From NCBI RefSeq assembly GCF_001696605.3, contig NZ_CP031716.1, positions 372,001 through 436,000 on the forward strand: 64,000 bases of DNA, in the 5' to 3' direction. A model generated the notes under the pieces. The model saw only the letters and a list, made by a program, of their open reading frames with translations, was not told the DNA's origin and made no database searches. This document shows positions 35,705 to 43,510 of the stretch, in pieces. A program made the translations under genes and the position numbers. Source of the stretch: Acinetobacter wuhouensis. GTDB taxonomy: Bacteria > Pseudomonadota > Gammaproteobacteria > Pseudomonadales > Moraxellaceae. Every line of letters begins with the position of its first letter. Position 1 is the stretch's first letter.

Positions 35705-36403
35705 ATGATCAAAATACCGTCAACATCTGTATTAAAAAAAGTGACGAAGAAAGTGAACAAGCCTAAACAAGAACGTTCACAAAAACGTATGGAAACGATG
35801 TTAGAAACAACTGAAAAATTGTTGTTATCCATTGGAATTGAAAAGATTTCTATTCCTGAAATTGCCAATGCTTCTGGCGTGCCACGCACCAGCATCTATC
35901 AATTTTTTCCGACGAAATACGATATTTTACGTCATATTGCACTGGCGCATTTGAATGATTTGGTCAAGCAATTGGGGCAAACTGCTGTACGAGTTCTGAC
36001 TGAAAACCCGAAAGCCAGTATTGATGAATACGGACGATTATTGACTGAAAGTATGATTCGAGCGACGGCTAAATTTTTTAATGAATCTGAAATTGCCAGC
36101 TTATTGATTCTGAGTGGCCCATTTACACGACAGGCTTATTTGGAATATCAAATTGAATTGAAAAAGGTCAGTGAGGGCGTTCGTAAAGCGCTTGAAATGA
36201 TTAAAGTGGATAATTATGTGCCACAACAGCCAGATACCTTAACCATCCTTATGGAGTTGATTTTTACTTGTATGAAACATGGTTACTATAATGAAAGTTA
36301 TATTTCTGAAGCAATTATTCAAGAAGCCTATCGGATGGCAGTTGCCTATTTAACGGCATTAAAAAATAGATCTTTTAACTTTATTCCTACAACAGTTCAG
36401 TAG
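35705..36403 (+). CDS. TetR-family transcriptional regulator
   Basis: A 232-residue regulator. The helix-turn-helix lies at ~residues 40-75: MLETTEKLLLSIGIEKISIPEIANASGVPRTSIYQFFPTKYDILRHIA, with the GVxRTSIYxFFxxKxD/E pattern of TetR proteins. The C-terminal ~150 residues are helical and would bind a small ligand, possibly a fatty acid derivative given the divergent desaturase gene. The first ~28 residues are basic (KKVTKKVNKPKQERSQKR). The ATG at 35705 lacks a strong Shine-Dalgarno, so the true start may be slightly downstream. Confidence 0.88.
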   Translation: MIKIPSTSVLKKVTKKVNKPKQERSQKRMETMLETTEKLLLSIGIEKISIPEIANASGVPRTSIYQFFPTKYDILRHIALAHLNDLVKQLGQTAVRVLTENPKASIDEYGRLLTESMIRATAKFFNESEIASLLILSGPFTRQAYLEYQIELKKVSEGVRKALEMIKVDNYVPQQPDTLTILMELIFTCMKHGYYNESYISEAIIQEAYRMAVAYLTALKNRSFNFIPTTVQ

Positions 36404-36467
36404 CTTGTGATAAAAACCTGATATATTTCATACTTGTAGTTTTGTATGTTTAGAACAAGGAATGTAA

Positions 36468-37421
36468 ATGAAAGCTGTATTTTTAGATTATGAATCTTTA
36501 GATAAAAATGACTTGGATTTTAGTGGGCTAAAATCAGCTTTTGATGATCTTGAACTATATCCTGCGACAACCACAGATCAGGTGTTTGCACGGGTACAAA
36601 ATGCTGATGTGATTATCACCAATAAAGTCGTTGTCGATGCGTCGATAATTGAACAATGTCAAAATCTTAAGCTGATCTTGATCTCTGCAACTGGAACAAA
36701 TAATGTTGATTTATTCGCAGCGAAATCAAAGGGAGTCGTGGTCTGTAATTGTCAAGGTTATGGCACGTCTGCGGTAGCACAGCATACACTGACATTGATG
36801 TTAGCTTTAGCAACTTCATTATTAAAATATGATCGTGCAGTCAAACAAGGTGAATGGAACACATCGCCAATTTTCTGTTTACTTGATTTTCCTATTGTCG
36901 AACTCTCAGGGAAAACTTTGGGGATCATTGGCTACGGAGAATTGGGCAAAGCTGTTGCCAAGTTAGCAGAAGCATTTGGTATGAATGTCTTGGTCGGTGC
37001 TTTGCCGAATCGTCCGCAAAGTGAATCACGTATCCCATTTAAACAGTTGTTACCTCAAGTAGATTTTTTGAGTTTACACTGTCCATTGACCGATGAAACT
37101 CGAGATTTGATCGATCATCAAGCATTTGATTTGATGAAGCAATCAGCATTTCTGATCAATTGCGCAAGAGGTGGTATTGTCAATGAGCAGGCTTTAGCGG
37201 ATGCTTTACGACAAGGAAAAATTGCAGGGGCAGCTACAGATGTGTTGTCTGTAGAACCGCCAAAGGATAGTAATATTCTACTTGCTGAGGATATTCCAAA
37301 CTTAATTATCACACCACATAGTGCGTGGGGCAGTGTCGATGCACGTCAGCGGATTGTGAATCAAATGCTTGAAAATGTTGAAGCATTTAAACAAGGTAAT
37401 CACACTCGCCAAGTGAATTGA
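36468..37421 (+). CDS. D-2-hydroxyacid dehydrogenase (NAD(P)-dependent)
   Basis: A 317-residue member of the hydroxypyruvate/glycerate dehydrogenase family. It shows ILISATGTNNVDL, CNCQGYGTSAVAQHTLTLMLALA, the dinucleotide-binding LGIIGYGELGKAVAKLAEAFG (GxGxxG), LSLHCPLTDETRDLI, INCARGGIVNEQALADALRQGKIAGAATDVLSVEPP (catalytic Arg and Glu) and NLIITPHSAWGS (catalytic His). All active-site residues are present. Family members reduce hydroxypyruvate, glyoxylate or related 2-oxoacids; the actual substrate is not clear. It follows the TetR gene in the same direction by 64 bp. Confidence 0.88.
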   Translation: MKAVFLDYESLDKNDLDFSGLKSAFDDLELYPATTTDQVFARVQNADVIITNKVVVDASIIEQCQNLKLILISATGTNNVDLFAAKSKGVVVCNCQGYGTSAVAQHTLTLMLALATSLLKYDRAVKQGEWNTSPIFCLLDFPIVELSGKTLGIIGYGELGKAVAKLAEAFGMNVLVGALPNRPQSESRIPFKQLLPQVDFLSLHCPLTDETRDLIDHQAFDLMKQSAFLINCARGGIVNEQALADALRQGKIAGAATDVLSVEPPKDSNILLAEDIPNLIITPHSAWGSVDARQRIVNQMLENVEAFKQGNHTRQVN

Positions 37422-37436
37422 CGATTGATTTTCACC

Positions 37437-38114
37437 TTATCTCGGGACACCAGAATCATCATCTGTTGAATCTTTTGCACTGCTTGTACTCGAATTATTG
37501 GTTGTTGTATCACGCTCATTCGAAGCATTTGGTGTAGCATTATTTTCGATTGGCAAAGATTGCTTTTTAATCTCTGGTTCTTCTTGTGCATTTTGTACAT
37601 TGTTTTGAGGAAGTGGAATTTGCTGAATCGGTTGTGTGCTGATCGGTGCTTCCTGAACAATCGGTGCAGTATAAGGCACAGTATTATTTTGACTTGGATT
37701 AACGGTTGTTGAAGATTGGCTTAAACTACCTGATTCAATCGGAATGTTATAACTGTTTTTTCCTGTGATTCTATCTTTGGTTTGTTCCACTTTTTTGACA
37801 GCAGTATCGATGCCTTGACGGGTATTGTCACGCGCAATAGTCGCCTGTTCAGTGGTATAGTTTTTGGTATTTTCAATCGTCGCATCAAATGACGGTTTAA
37901 TTTTTTGAATGCCTTTTTCAGTCGCAGTGCCAACTTTTTCAGCTGTATTTTGCACGGCTTCACTGGTTTTATGTGCTAAAACTCTAAAAATATTCGGATT
38001 ATCACCATAGGCTTGGTTTTGATTTGCGCTATCCGTTTGAGCATAGAGTGATGGTGCTGTGATTACAGCGATCATAAAACATGCACTTTTCATCATCTTC
38101 ATTTCGTTGTTCAT
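37437..38114 (-). CDS. Exported hydrophilic low-complexity protein (paralogue of 38297-39004)
   Basis: A 225-residue product with a signal peptide (MNNEMKMMKSACFMIAVITAPSLYA). Residues ~42-95 (TSEAVQNTAEKVGTATEKGIQKIKPSFDATIENTKNYTTEQATIARDNTRQGIDTAVKKVEQTKDRI) form an amphipathic helical repeat closely resembling the repeat unit of the neighbouring protein at 38297. The remaining 120 residues are Asn/Gln/Ser/Thr-rich, disordered and variable (NNVQNAQEEPEIKKQ, TTTNNSSTSSAKDSTDDDSG). No catalytic motif is seen. The sequence is consistent with an extracytoplasmic hydrophilin-like protein. It overlaps no gene and is convergent with the dehydrogenase gene, 15 bp away. Confidence 0.65.
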   Translation of the reverse strand: MNNEMKMMKSACFMIAVITAPSLYAQTDSANQNQAYGDNPNIFRVLAHKTSEAVQNTAEKVGTATEKGIQKIKPSFDATIENTKNYTTEQATIARDNTRQGIDTAVKKVEQTKDRITGKNSYNIPIESGSLSQSSTTVNPSQNNTVPYTAPIVQEAPISTQPIQQIPLPQNNVQNAQEEPEIKKQSLPIENNATPNASNERDTTTNNSSTSSAKDSTDDDSGVPR

Positions 38115-38251
38115 CCTTCACTGATGAGACTTAGCTATGAGCTAAATATATTGTTGTTATCATACTGTTTTATTTATATAAAATGTTTGGTAGTTAGAAA
38201 AAACCTACAGCAAAATACATAAGGATACATAGTTGCCAAAATGTTGAAATT

Positions 38252-38279
38252 AAAAAAAACTCACCGAAGTGAGTTTTTT
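38252..38279 (-). terminator. Intrinsic terminator after the repeat-protein gene
   Basis: AAAAAACTCAC-CGAA-GTGAGTTTTTT forms a stem with tetraloop and T-run on the minus strand (and A-run matched by T on the plus strand). It starts 18 bp after the 38297 stop codon. Confidence 0.9.
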
Positions 38280-38296
38280 CATGTGCCAAATATAGA

Positions 38297-39004
38297 TTAT
38301 TTAGTGCCTGCATTTGCATTGGCAGATACACCAACTTTAGCACTACCTACAGGGGTTTTGACTTGAGCATTGGTATTTACTTTCGCACCTGCTTGAGATG
38401 ATTTAGGTGTGACTGCTTTTTTGGCTTTCTTCAATGTTTTCTTGGTGTTATCTTTTGCTTTTGAACCAAGTTCTTTGGTATTTTCCCAAGCGCCTTTGCT
38501 TGCTGTTTTGCCTTTTTCAACACCTGTTTCAACTTCGCTACCTACTTTGTTCGCAGCTTCTTTTGTACCTTCCCACGCATTGCCTGAAACTTCACGGGTT
38601 TTGTCTACGCCAGTTTCTACACCTGCGCCAACTTTACCTGCTGCATTTTTTGTACCTTGCCATGCATCTTTAGATACATCACGGGTTTTATCTACACCTT
38701 TTTCGATGCCTGTTCCTACTTTATCTGCTGTATTTTGGATGCCTTGACCTGCTGAATGGGTTGCGTCTTTTGTACCTTCCCAAGCATTTCCTGAGACTTC
38801 ACGAGTTTTGTCTACGCCTTTTTCAATGCCTGCACCGACTTTATCCGCAGTGTTTTGGATGCCTTGACCGATGTTGTGCAGTAGACCACCTTGGGTATTT
38901 ACATTGGCTTCTACTGATGCGTTTGCACCTACATTTGTATTGGCAAAAATAGAGCCACTTGCTAGAAGTGTGCTTACGAGTACTGTTGTTTTAAGCATTT
39001 TCAT
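38297..39004 (-). CDS. Exported repeat protein with LEA/hydrophilin-like amphipathic repeats
   Basis: The 235-residue product starts with a signal peptide (MKMLKTTVLVSTLLASGSIFA). Residues ~45-180 contain four tandem units with the core KVG..x.E.GVDKTR.VS..AW.GTK.A (for example KVGAGIEKGVDKTREVSG followed by NAWEGTKDA), interspersed with GQGIQNTAD. The protein is charged, Gly/Ala/Lys-rich, with no hydrophobic core, and ends in a basic KKTLKKAKKAV segment and a second Gly/Asn/Ala stretch. It resembles LEA or hydrophilin proteins that protect against drying, which is inference from composition. A shorter related unit occurs in the protein at 37437. Confidence 0.7.
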   Translation of the reverse strand: MKMLKTTVLVSTLLASGSIFANTNVGANASVEANVNTQGGLLHNIGQGIQNTADKVGAGIEKGVDKTREVSGNAWEGTKDATHSAGQGIQNTADKVGTGIEKGVDKTRDVSKDAWQGTKNAAGKVGAGVETGVDKTREVSGNAWEGTKEAANKVGSEVETGVEKGKTASKGAWENTKELGSKAKDNTKKTLKKAKKAVTPKSSQAGAKVNTNAQVKTPVGSAKVGVSANANAGTK

Positions 39005-39239
39005 AATTCGTTTTATCCTGTGCTTGATTCTGTTTCAAGTTTTGAGTCATGCCCATCTTAATGTTAAAAATGGTTTTGAATAGCGCTTGAGATAAAACAG
39101 CAACAGCTTAGCTACAGAATTTTAACAATTATGTAAGATTTGTGAATAAGATTGAGCTGATTTAATTTTTTATGCCTTTGTTATTACAGATGTTTTAATT
39201 TTGGCTAATTTTTATTTTTTACAAAGCTAACTTTTGAAA

Positions 39240-39284
39240 ATATTGTTCATCCTCGCTCTTTTGAATATTTTGAGGAGGATGAAC
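39240..39284 (-). terminator. Probable terminator of the 39301 lipoprotein gene
   Basis: GTTCATCCTC (39245-39254) and GAGGATGAAC (39275-39284) are perfect complements around a 20-nt loop. On the minus strand the stem is followed by AATATTTT, a weak T-rich tail. Confidence 0.55.
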
Positions 39285-39300
39285 GTATTGTTTTATGTGC

Positions 39301-39684
39301 TTATATGCACTTTTCTAGGTTTGCTGTTTTGAAATTCTTTTTCAGTAATTCAAAGTTTTTCACTTTTTCAGCATCGTTTGGATCAAATACAGTTTGTTTG
39401 TTTTCTACTTCGGCATCGATATTTGAAAATGCTGAAATGAGTTGATCACCTTTAAAGATCCAGTGTTCTGTGGCTTTGCCTGTTTCAAAGTTGCCTGTAA
39501 ATTCGATCACGCAGTTGTCAGTTTGTTTGATCAGGCGAGCAAGGTTGTGTTTAGTACTTGGTTCAGCAGAGATGTTTTTGTGCTGTTCTAAGATGACAGG
39601 GGCGTTGGGATTTGTTGGTGTCGTTGAGCAAGCGGTGATTGAGGAAGCGATCAAAATAGTAGAGAAGATAGTTTTTGCATTCAT
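39301..39684 (-). CDS. Small lipoprotein of unknown function
   Basis: A 127-residue lipoprotein: MNAKTIFSTILIASSITAC with lipobox ITAC. The mature part contains EPSTKHNLARLIKQTDNCVIEFTGNFETGKATEHWIFKGDQLISAFSNID and a C-terminal DPNDAEKVKNFELLKKNFKTANLEKCI. Two non-lipid cysteines (in DNCVIEF and the C-terminal EKCI) may be bridged. The end resembles that of the exported protein at 33925 (LKRYKYFKSLFPSTYLKQC). Function unknown. Confidence 0.7.
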   Translation of the reverse strand: MNAKTIFSTILIASSITACSTTPTNPNAPVILEQHKNISAEPSTKHNLARLIKQTDNCVIEFTGNFETGKATEHWIFKGDQLISAFSNIDAEVENKQTVFDPNDAEKVKNFELLKKNFKTANLEKCI

Positions 39685-39813
39685 TGCTTTTGGTCTTGGC
39701 TGAATCTAATGGATTGATTTTATACAATCCATTGAGAAGATTCAGGTTTATTTAGTTTTAGATTGTTACTTTTACTCTATTTTAAAAATCTAATTTGAAG
39801 TATTTATACTGAA

Positions 39814-40296
39814 TTAATAAAAAATTATTGAGTAAAAAAAGTATAAAAAAGGAATACTTGCTAAAAATATGATTAAGATAGATTTACGATTTTTAAATTT
39901 AACTTTGTAGAGTATTGAAAAGTACACAGCAGTATAAAATAGTATTGTAGTAAGGATGATTCGTAAAATTAATTCATGACGTAGAAAGGAAGTATCTGCA
40001 ATATATACCATTGCAATTGTACATAGTGTGCCATAAATACATCCAAGTAGAATTTTACCTATATAAATAGTTTCTTCATTACTTTCAGACTTAAGATTAC
40101 TAAGACCAATTAGGGTTATTAACAATGAGGAGAATGCAAATAAAGCACAAATAAACAGATCTTCCACAACAGACATTTCTCGTTGTCTTGAAATATATGG
40201 TGCATATTCTTGCCATTGAATTGAAAAAATAACTGTAATGATATAAAAAATAATAAGATACAAATCATTTTTATAATACGTTGTTAAACTAGACAT
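39814..40296 (-). CDS. Small inner-membrane protein of unknown function
   Basis: A 160-residue protein with about four membrane segments: LYLIIFYIITVIFSIQW, LFICALFAFSSLLITLIGL, ILLGCIYGTLCTIAMVYIA and ILTTILFYTAVYFSILY, plus a hydrophobic C-terminus (SILIIFLASIPFLYFFYSIIFY). It is very AT-rich and has no recognised motif. It lies next to the inserted glyS-linked cassette, downstream of its terminator, in the same orientation. No Shine-Dalgarno is obvious, though AATATTAAGAATAA precedes the ATG. Confidence 0.6.
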   Translation of the reverse strand: MSSLTTYYKNDLYLIIFYIITVIFSIQWQEYAPYISRQREMSVVEDLFICALFAFSSLLITLIGLSNLKSESNEETIYIGKILLGCIYGTLCTIAMVYIADTSFLRHELILRIILTTILFYTAVYFSILYKVKFKNRKSILIIFLASIPFLYFFYSIIFY

Positions 40297-40313
40297 TATT
40301 TATTCTTAATATT

Positions 40314-40341
40314 AAAAAATCCTACTTATTTAAGCAGGTTT
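40314..40341 (-). terminator. Intrinsic terminator downstream of the glyS-linked cassette
   Basis: CCTACTT-ATTT-AAGCAGG (with one wobble pair) at 40321-40338 is followed on the minus strand by TTTTTT. It lies beyond the second copy of the glyS 3' end and may be the original glyS terminator. Confidence 0.75.
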
Positions 40342-40365
40342 TTCATTTTATTTCAAACATTTAGC

Positions 40366-40440
40366 TTGGTGCTGAAACGGCGAAATATCCGCAACACTTA
40401 TAAAGAAATCACGTAACTGCGCAAGGATACAAAAACATTT
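40366..40440 (-). pseudogene. Duplicated fragment of the glyS 3' end
   Basis: This stretch reads GGTGCTGAAACGGCGAAATATCCGCAACACTT and continues TATAAAGAAATCACG, TAACTGCGCAAGGATAC. It matches glyS from 41443 onward (GTGCTGCAACACCGAAATATCCGCAACACTTGT, AAACAAATCACGCAACTGTGCAAGGATACG) with roughly one substitution per 7 bases. It contains no start and is not translated on its own. It lies just downstream of the two-gene cassette, so the cassette sits between two copies of the glyS end. Confidence 0.85.
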
Positions 40441-40839
40441 TTAAGTAAATGATTGCTGATGATGACGTGTTTGTAAGCTAAGTAATTGTGGCTTGAGATG
40501 ATTTAAATCTTCATCCAAACCAAGTTTTTTAGCGAGAGGGTCAGTTGCAAAAGTATTCTGTAAAATATTTGAGGATGTGAATCGTTCAGATAAATTCGTT
40601 GAATAGGCTTTTAATTGAGTACGTCTAAACACAGAAGAACATGAATAACGACTAAATTTTTCCAATAAAAAAACTAATCGACGTGTTTCTAAAGCATTGA
40701 GTTTAGAAAAAGCAGTAGGTAAAAATTCTGAATATAGCAAAGCTTCAGCCACAGGTTTAACTTCTTCAAAAGTTGCAGAACTTAAAGAATGTGCAAGTAA
40801 TTGTTGTAAAGCTATTTCAAACTCATGCTGATTCATCAT
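40441..40839 (-). CDS. Hypothetical helical protein, second gene of the glyS-linked cassette
   Basis: A 132-residue protein without signal peptide or membrane segment (MMNQHEFEIALQQLLAHSLSSATFEEVKPVAEALLYSEFLPTAF, then LNALETRRLVFLLEKFSRYSCSSVFRRTQLKAY). It is predicted all-helical. I recognise no family. It starts 8 bp after the nucleotidyltransferase-fold gene, so the two form an operon and the product could be its partner or antagonist. The gene ends directly against the duplicated glyS fragment. Confidence 0.6.
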   Translation of the reverse strand: MMNQHEFEIALQQLLAHSLSSATFEEVKPVAEALLYSEFLPTAFSKLNALETRRLVFLLEKFSRYSCSSVFRRTQLKAYSTNLSERFTSSNILQNTFATDPLAKKLGLDEDLNHLKPQLLSLQTRHHQQSFT

Positions 40840-40847
40840 CCTCTCAC

Positions 40848-41441
40848 TTATTCAGATAGCTCAGATAACAACGAAATCATATAGCGAATATTCGATTCCA
40901 ATTGTTCAGGAGTCGCATAATAATCTTTAGCATTATTCGCTGAAATTTTAAACTGATCAAGTGAAAATTTTTTGAGCTGAAATAGGATTCGAATATCTTC
41001 AATATCTCGATCAGACAGCCGTGCTAATTTTGAAATAGCCAGATCAAGCGCTGAAACCAAATAAACTTCTACAATATTTTCAATGATGAGAGGAATAGTG
41101 CGGTCAATATAATCAGGATCAATAGAAGCTAAAGCGGTGTTAAAACCACGATCAAATTCTAAATTCGTTTCTAAATTATTTTCATCAATATATTCGATAT
41201 CATTTTGTTCAAGAAAAATGATGATGTCTTCTTTTTTTAATAAAGGAATTGCTTGAATTTCAGCATCTACATCATTGCTACCACGAGCATTGGTATGGAT
41301 ATGAAAAGCACAACCACCAAAAATATAAGCTTTTACAGCGCCATAAGGTAAATTTTGATGATTCGTAGAAATATAATTCTCAAGCTCATGAAAGAGCTTG
41401 AGAATCGCTTTACTCATTGGAGAATGAGTAAAGATTTCCAT
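40848..41441 (-). CDS. Nucleotidyltransferase-fold protein (DUF6036/AbiEii-like), glyS-coupled
   Basis: The 197-residue protein has the nucleotidyltransferase signature GG...(S/N)DxD: AYIFGGCAFHIHTNARGSNDVDAEIQ, with Gly42-Gly43 and S55-N-D57-V-D59. Downstream are VYLVSALDLAISKLARLSDRDIEDIRILF, in which AlDLaisKLaR..DRDieD is the second conserved block of DUF6036 and AbiEii-like proteins. Such proteins often act in toxin-antitoxin or abortive-infection pairs. Its ATG overlaps the glyS stop as TAATG (41439-41443), implying translational coupling to glyS. It is followed by a small unknown gene. Toxin activity is inferred, not shown. Confidence 0.75.
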   Translation of the reverse strand: MEIFTHSPMSKAILKLFHELENYISTNHQNLPYGAVKAYIFGGCAFHIHTNARGSNDVDAEIQAIPLLKKEDIIIFLEQNDIEYIDENNLETNLEFDRGFNTALASIDPDYIDRTIPLIIENIVEVYLVSALDLAISKLARLSDRDIEDIRILFQLKKFSLDQFKISANNAKDYYATPEQLESNIRYMISLLSELSE

Positions 41442-43510
41442 TAGTGCTGCAACACCGAAATATCCGCAACACTTGTAAACAAATCACGCAACTGTGCAAG
41501 GATACGCAAACGGTTTGCTTTCAACTCAGCATCTTCCGCCATGACCATAACACTGTCAAAGAAAGCGTCAATTGGTGCACGTAACGCAGCAAGTTTAGAC
41601 AGCGCTTCGGTATAATCTTTTGCAGCCAAAAGCGGTTGAACCACAGGAAGCAATTTTTGAATCTCTGCATAAAGCGCTTTTTCTGCATCTTCAATCAATT
41701 TAGATTCAACGATTTCACCAGCCGGTGCAGCTTCTTTCGCCAAGATATTCGCAACACGTTTATTCGCAGCAGCAAGTGCAGCCGCTTCAGGCAAGTCACG
41801 GAAATGATTCACTGCATTGACACGCTTATCAAAATCTAAAGGAGATTTTGGAGAAAGCGCTTGAACGGCTTGAATTACATCAACCGCAACGCCTTGATCT
41901 TCGTATTTTGCACGGTAACGACCTTCAAGGAATGCAACAGCATCCGCCAAAGTCTTGTCATGATCTTTAATCACATCGCCATACGCAGTTAAAGCAAGCT
42001 TGATGAGTTCTTCAATCGAAACATCAAGATTGTTTTCAGTCACTAAACGTAAGATACCAATCGCAGAACGACGTAAAGCAAACGGGTCTTTCGAACCTGT
42101 CGGTGCTTGACCAATCCCGAAAATACCTGTGAGCGTGTCTAAACGGTCGGCAAGGGCAATGGTTGTACCAGTTTTAGTTTGTGGTAAAACATCACCTGCA
42201 AACTTAGGCAAATATTGCTCACCTAAAGCTTCCGCAACTTCGTCATTTTCACCTTCAATACGTGCGTAGTAAGTGCCCGCAATACCTTGAAGTTCTGGGA
42301 ATTCACCCACGAGCTCAGATGTTAAGTCACATTTTGCAAGTAAAGCTGCTTTTTCAGCATCAGTAGGGTTTGCACCTGTGATTGCAGACAAAGCCACAGC
42401 CAATTTTGCAATACGTTCAGATTTATTCCAAAGCGTACCCAATTGAGCTTGGAACACCATATTGGCTAATTTTTCTTTACGAGATGCAAGCGGTTGCTTT
42501 TGATCCTGTAAGAAGAAGAATTCAGCATCAGACAAACGAGGACGTACAACTTTCTCATTCCCTTCAATGATTTGAGTCGGATCTTTAGACTCAATATTTG
42601 AAACAGTAATGAAGTAAGGTTGCAGTTTATTGTCCGCATTCACCAAACAGAAATACTTTTGGTTGTCTTGCATTGTTGTGATTAACGCTTCTTGCGGAAC
42701 AGCAAGGAAACGTTCTTCAAAACTTGCACGAAGCGCAACAGGCCATTCAACCAATGCAGTCACTTCGTCACGAAGATCACTTGGTACAATCGCAATCGCA
42801 TTCACTTCATCAGCAAGTGCTTTAACTTGTTGGTCAATGATCGCTTGGCGTTCTTCAAAAGACGCCACAACATGTGCTGCTTTTAGTTTTGCTAAATAGT
42901 CTTCTGCATTTGCCAATGTAATTGCTTCAGGCGCATGGAAACGATGACCATACGTCACATTACCTGCTTGATGATCCTGAATGGTTGCATCAACAACATC
43001 ATTGTCTTTTAACAATACAACCCATTTTACAGGACGAACAAATTCAGTACGGCTTGCCGCTGAACGCATACGTTTTGCAATTGGAAGATTATCCAAAGCT
43101 GTTTGCAAAATTTGTGGCAATAAAACGTCAAGGCTTTGACCTTTCACATCTTTCAAATAACAAACTTTTTCAACTTTACCTGCTTGGAAAGTGGTTACTT
43201 GATCTACAGTGATGCCTTGACCACGCATAAAGCCTTCAAGTGCTTTAGTCGGGTTGCCTTCAGCATCAAAAGCCGCTTGTTTTGCAGGACCATCGAAACG
43301 TTTTTGTGTATCTGCTTGCGCACCATCAACATTGACAATTTTCAATGCTAAACGACGAGGAGCTGCATAAGCTTCGATAGACTCAAACGCTAAGCCTGCA
43401 TCATTTAAGCCTTTTACAGTTTCAGCTTGTAATGCATCACGTAAAGTTTTTAAGCTTTTTGGTGGTAATTCTTCACAGCCAAGTTCGAATAAAACGGTAT
43501 GTTTAGACAT
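41441..43510 (-). CDS. glyS: Glycyl-tRNA synthetase beta subunit
   Basis: GlyS pairs with GlyQ in the alpha2beta2-type bacterial enzyme that charges tRNA-Gly. The 689-residue protein begins [20 protein letters not shown] and contains [71 protein letters not shown] and [28 protein letters not shown], all family hallmarks. Its start overlaps the glyQ stop (TAATG). The last ~20 codons are duplicated at 40366-40440. Its own stop overlaps the start of a nucleotidyltransferase-fold gene. Confidence 0.98.
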   Translation of the reverse strand: MSKHTVLFELGCEELPPKSLKTLRDALQAETVKGLNDAGLAFESIEAYAAPRRLALKIVNVDGAQADTQKRFDGPAKQAAFDAEGNPTKALEGFMRGQGITVDQVTTFQAGKVEKVCYLKDVKGQSLDVLLPQILQTALDNLPIAKRMRSAASRTEFVRPVKWVVLLKDNDVVDATIQDHQAGNVTYGHRFHAPEAITLANAEDYLAKLKAAHVVASFEERQAIIDQQVKALADEVNAIAIVPSDLRDEVTALVEWPVALRASFEERFLAVPQEALITTMQDNQKYFCLVNADNKLQPYFITVSNIESKDPTQIIEGNEKVVRPRLSDAEFFFLQDQKQPLASRKEKLANMVFQAQLGTLWNKSERIAKLAVALSAITGANPTDAEKAALLAKCDLTSELVGEFPELQGIAGTYYARIEGENDEVAEALGEQYLPKFAGDVLPQTKTGTTIALADRLDTLTGIFGIGQAPTGSKDPFALRRSAIGILRLVTENNLDVSIEELIKLALTAYGDVIKDHDKTLADAVAFLEGRYRAKYEDQGVAVDVIQAVQALSPKSPLDFDKRVNAVNHFRDLPEAAALAAANKRVANILAKEAAPAGEIVESKLIEDAEKALYAEIQKLLPVVQPLLAAKDYTEALSKLAALRAPIDAFFDSVMVMAEDAELKANRLRILAQLRDLFTSVADISVLQH

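Noticed and set aside
40366..40440. A tRNA or attachment site explaining the glyS duplication
   Set aside because: The repeated sequence is coding sequence of glyS with substitutions spread along it, and no integrase gene lies between the copies.
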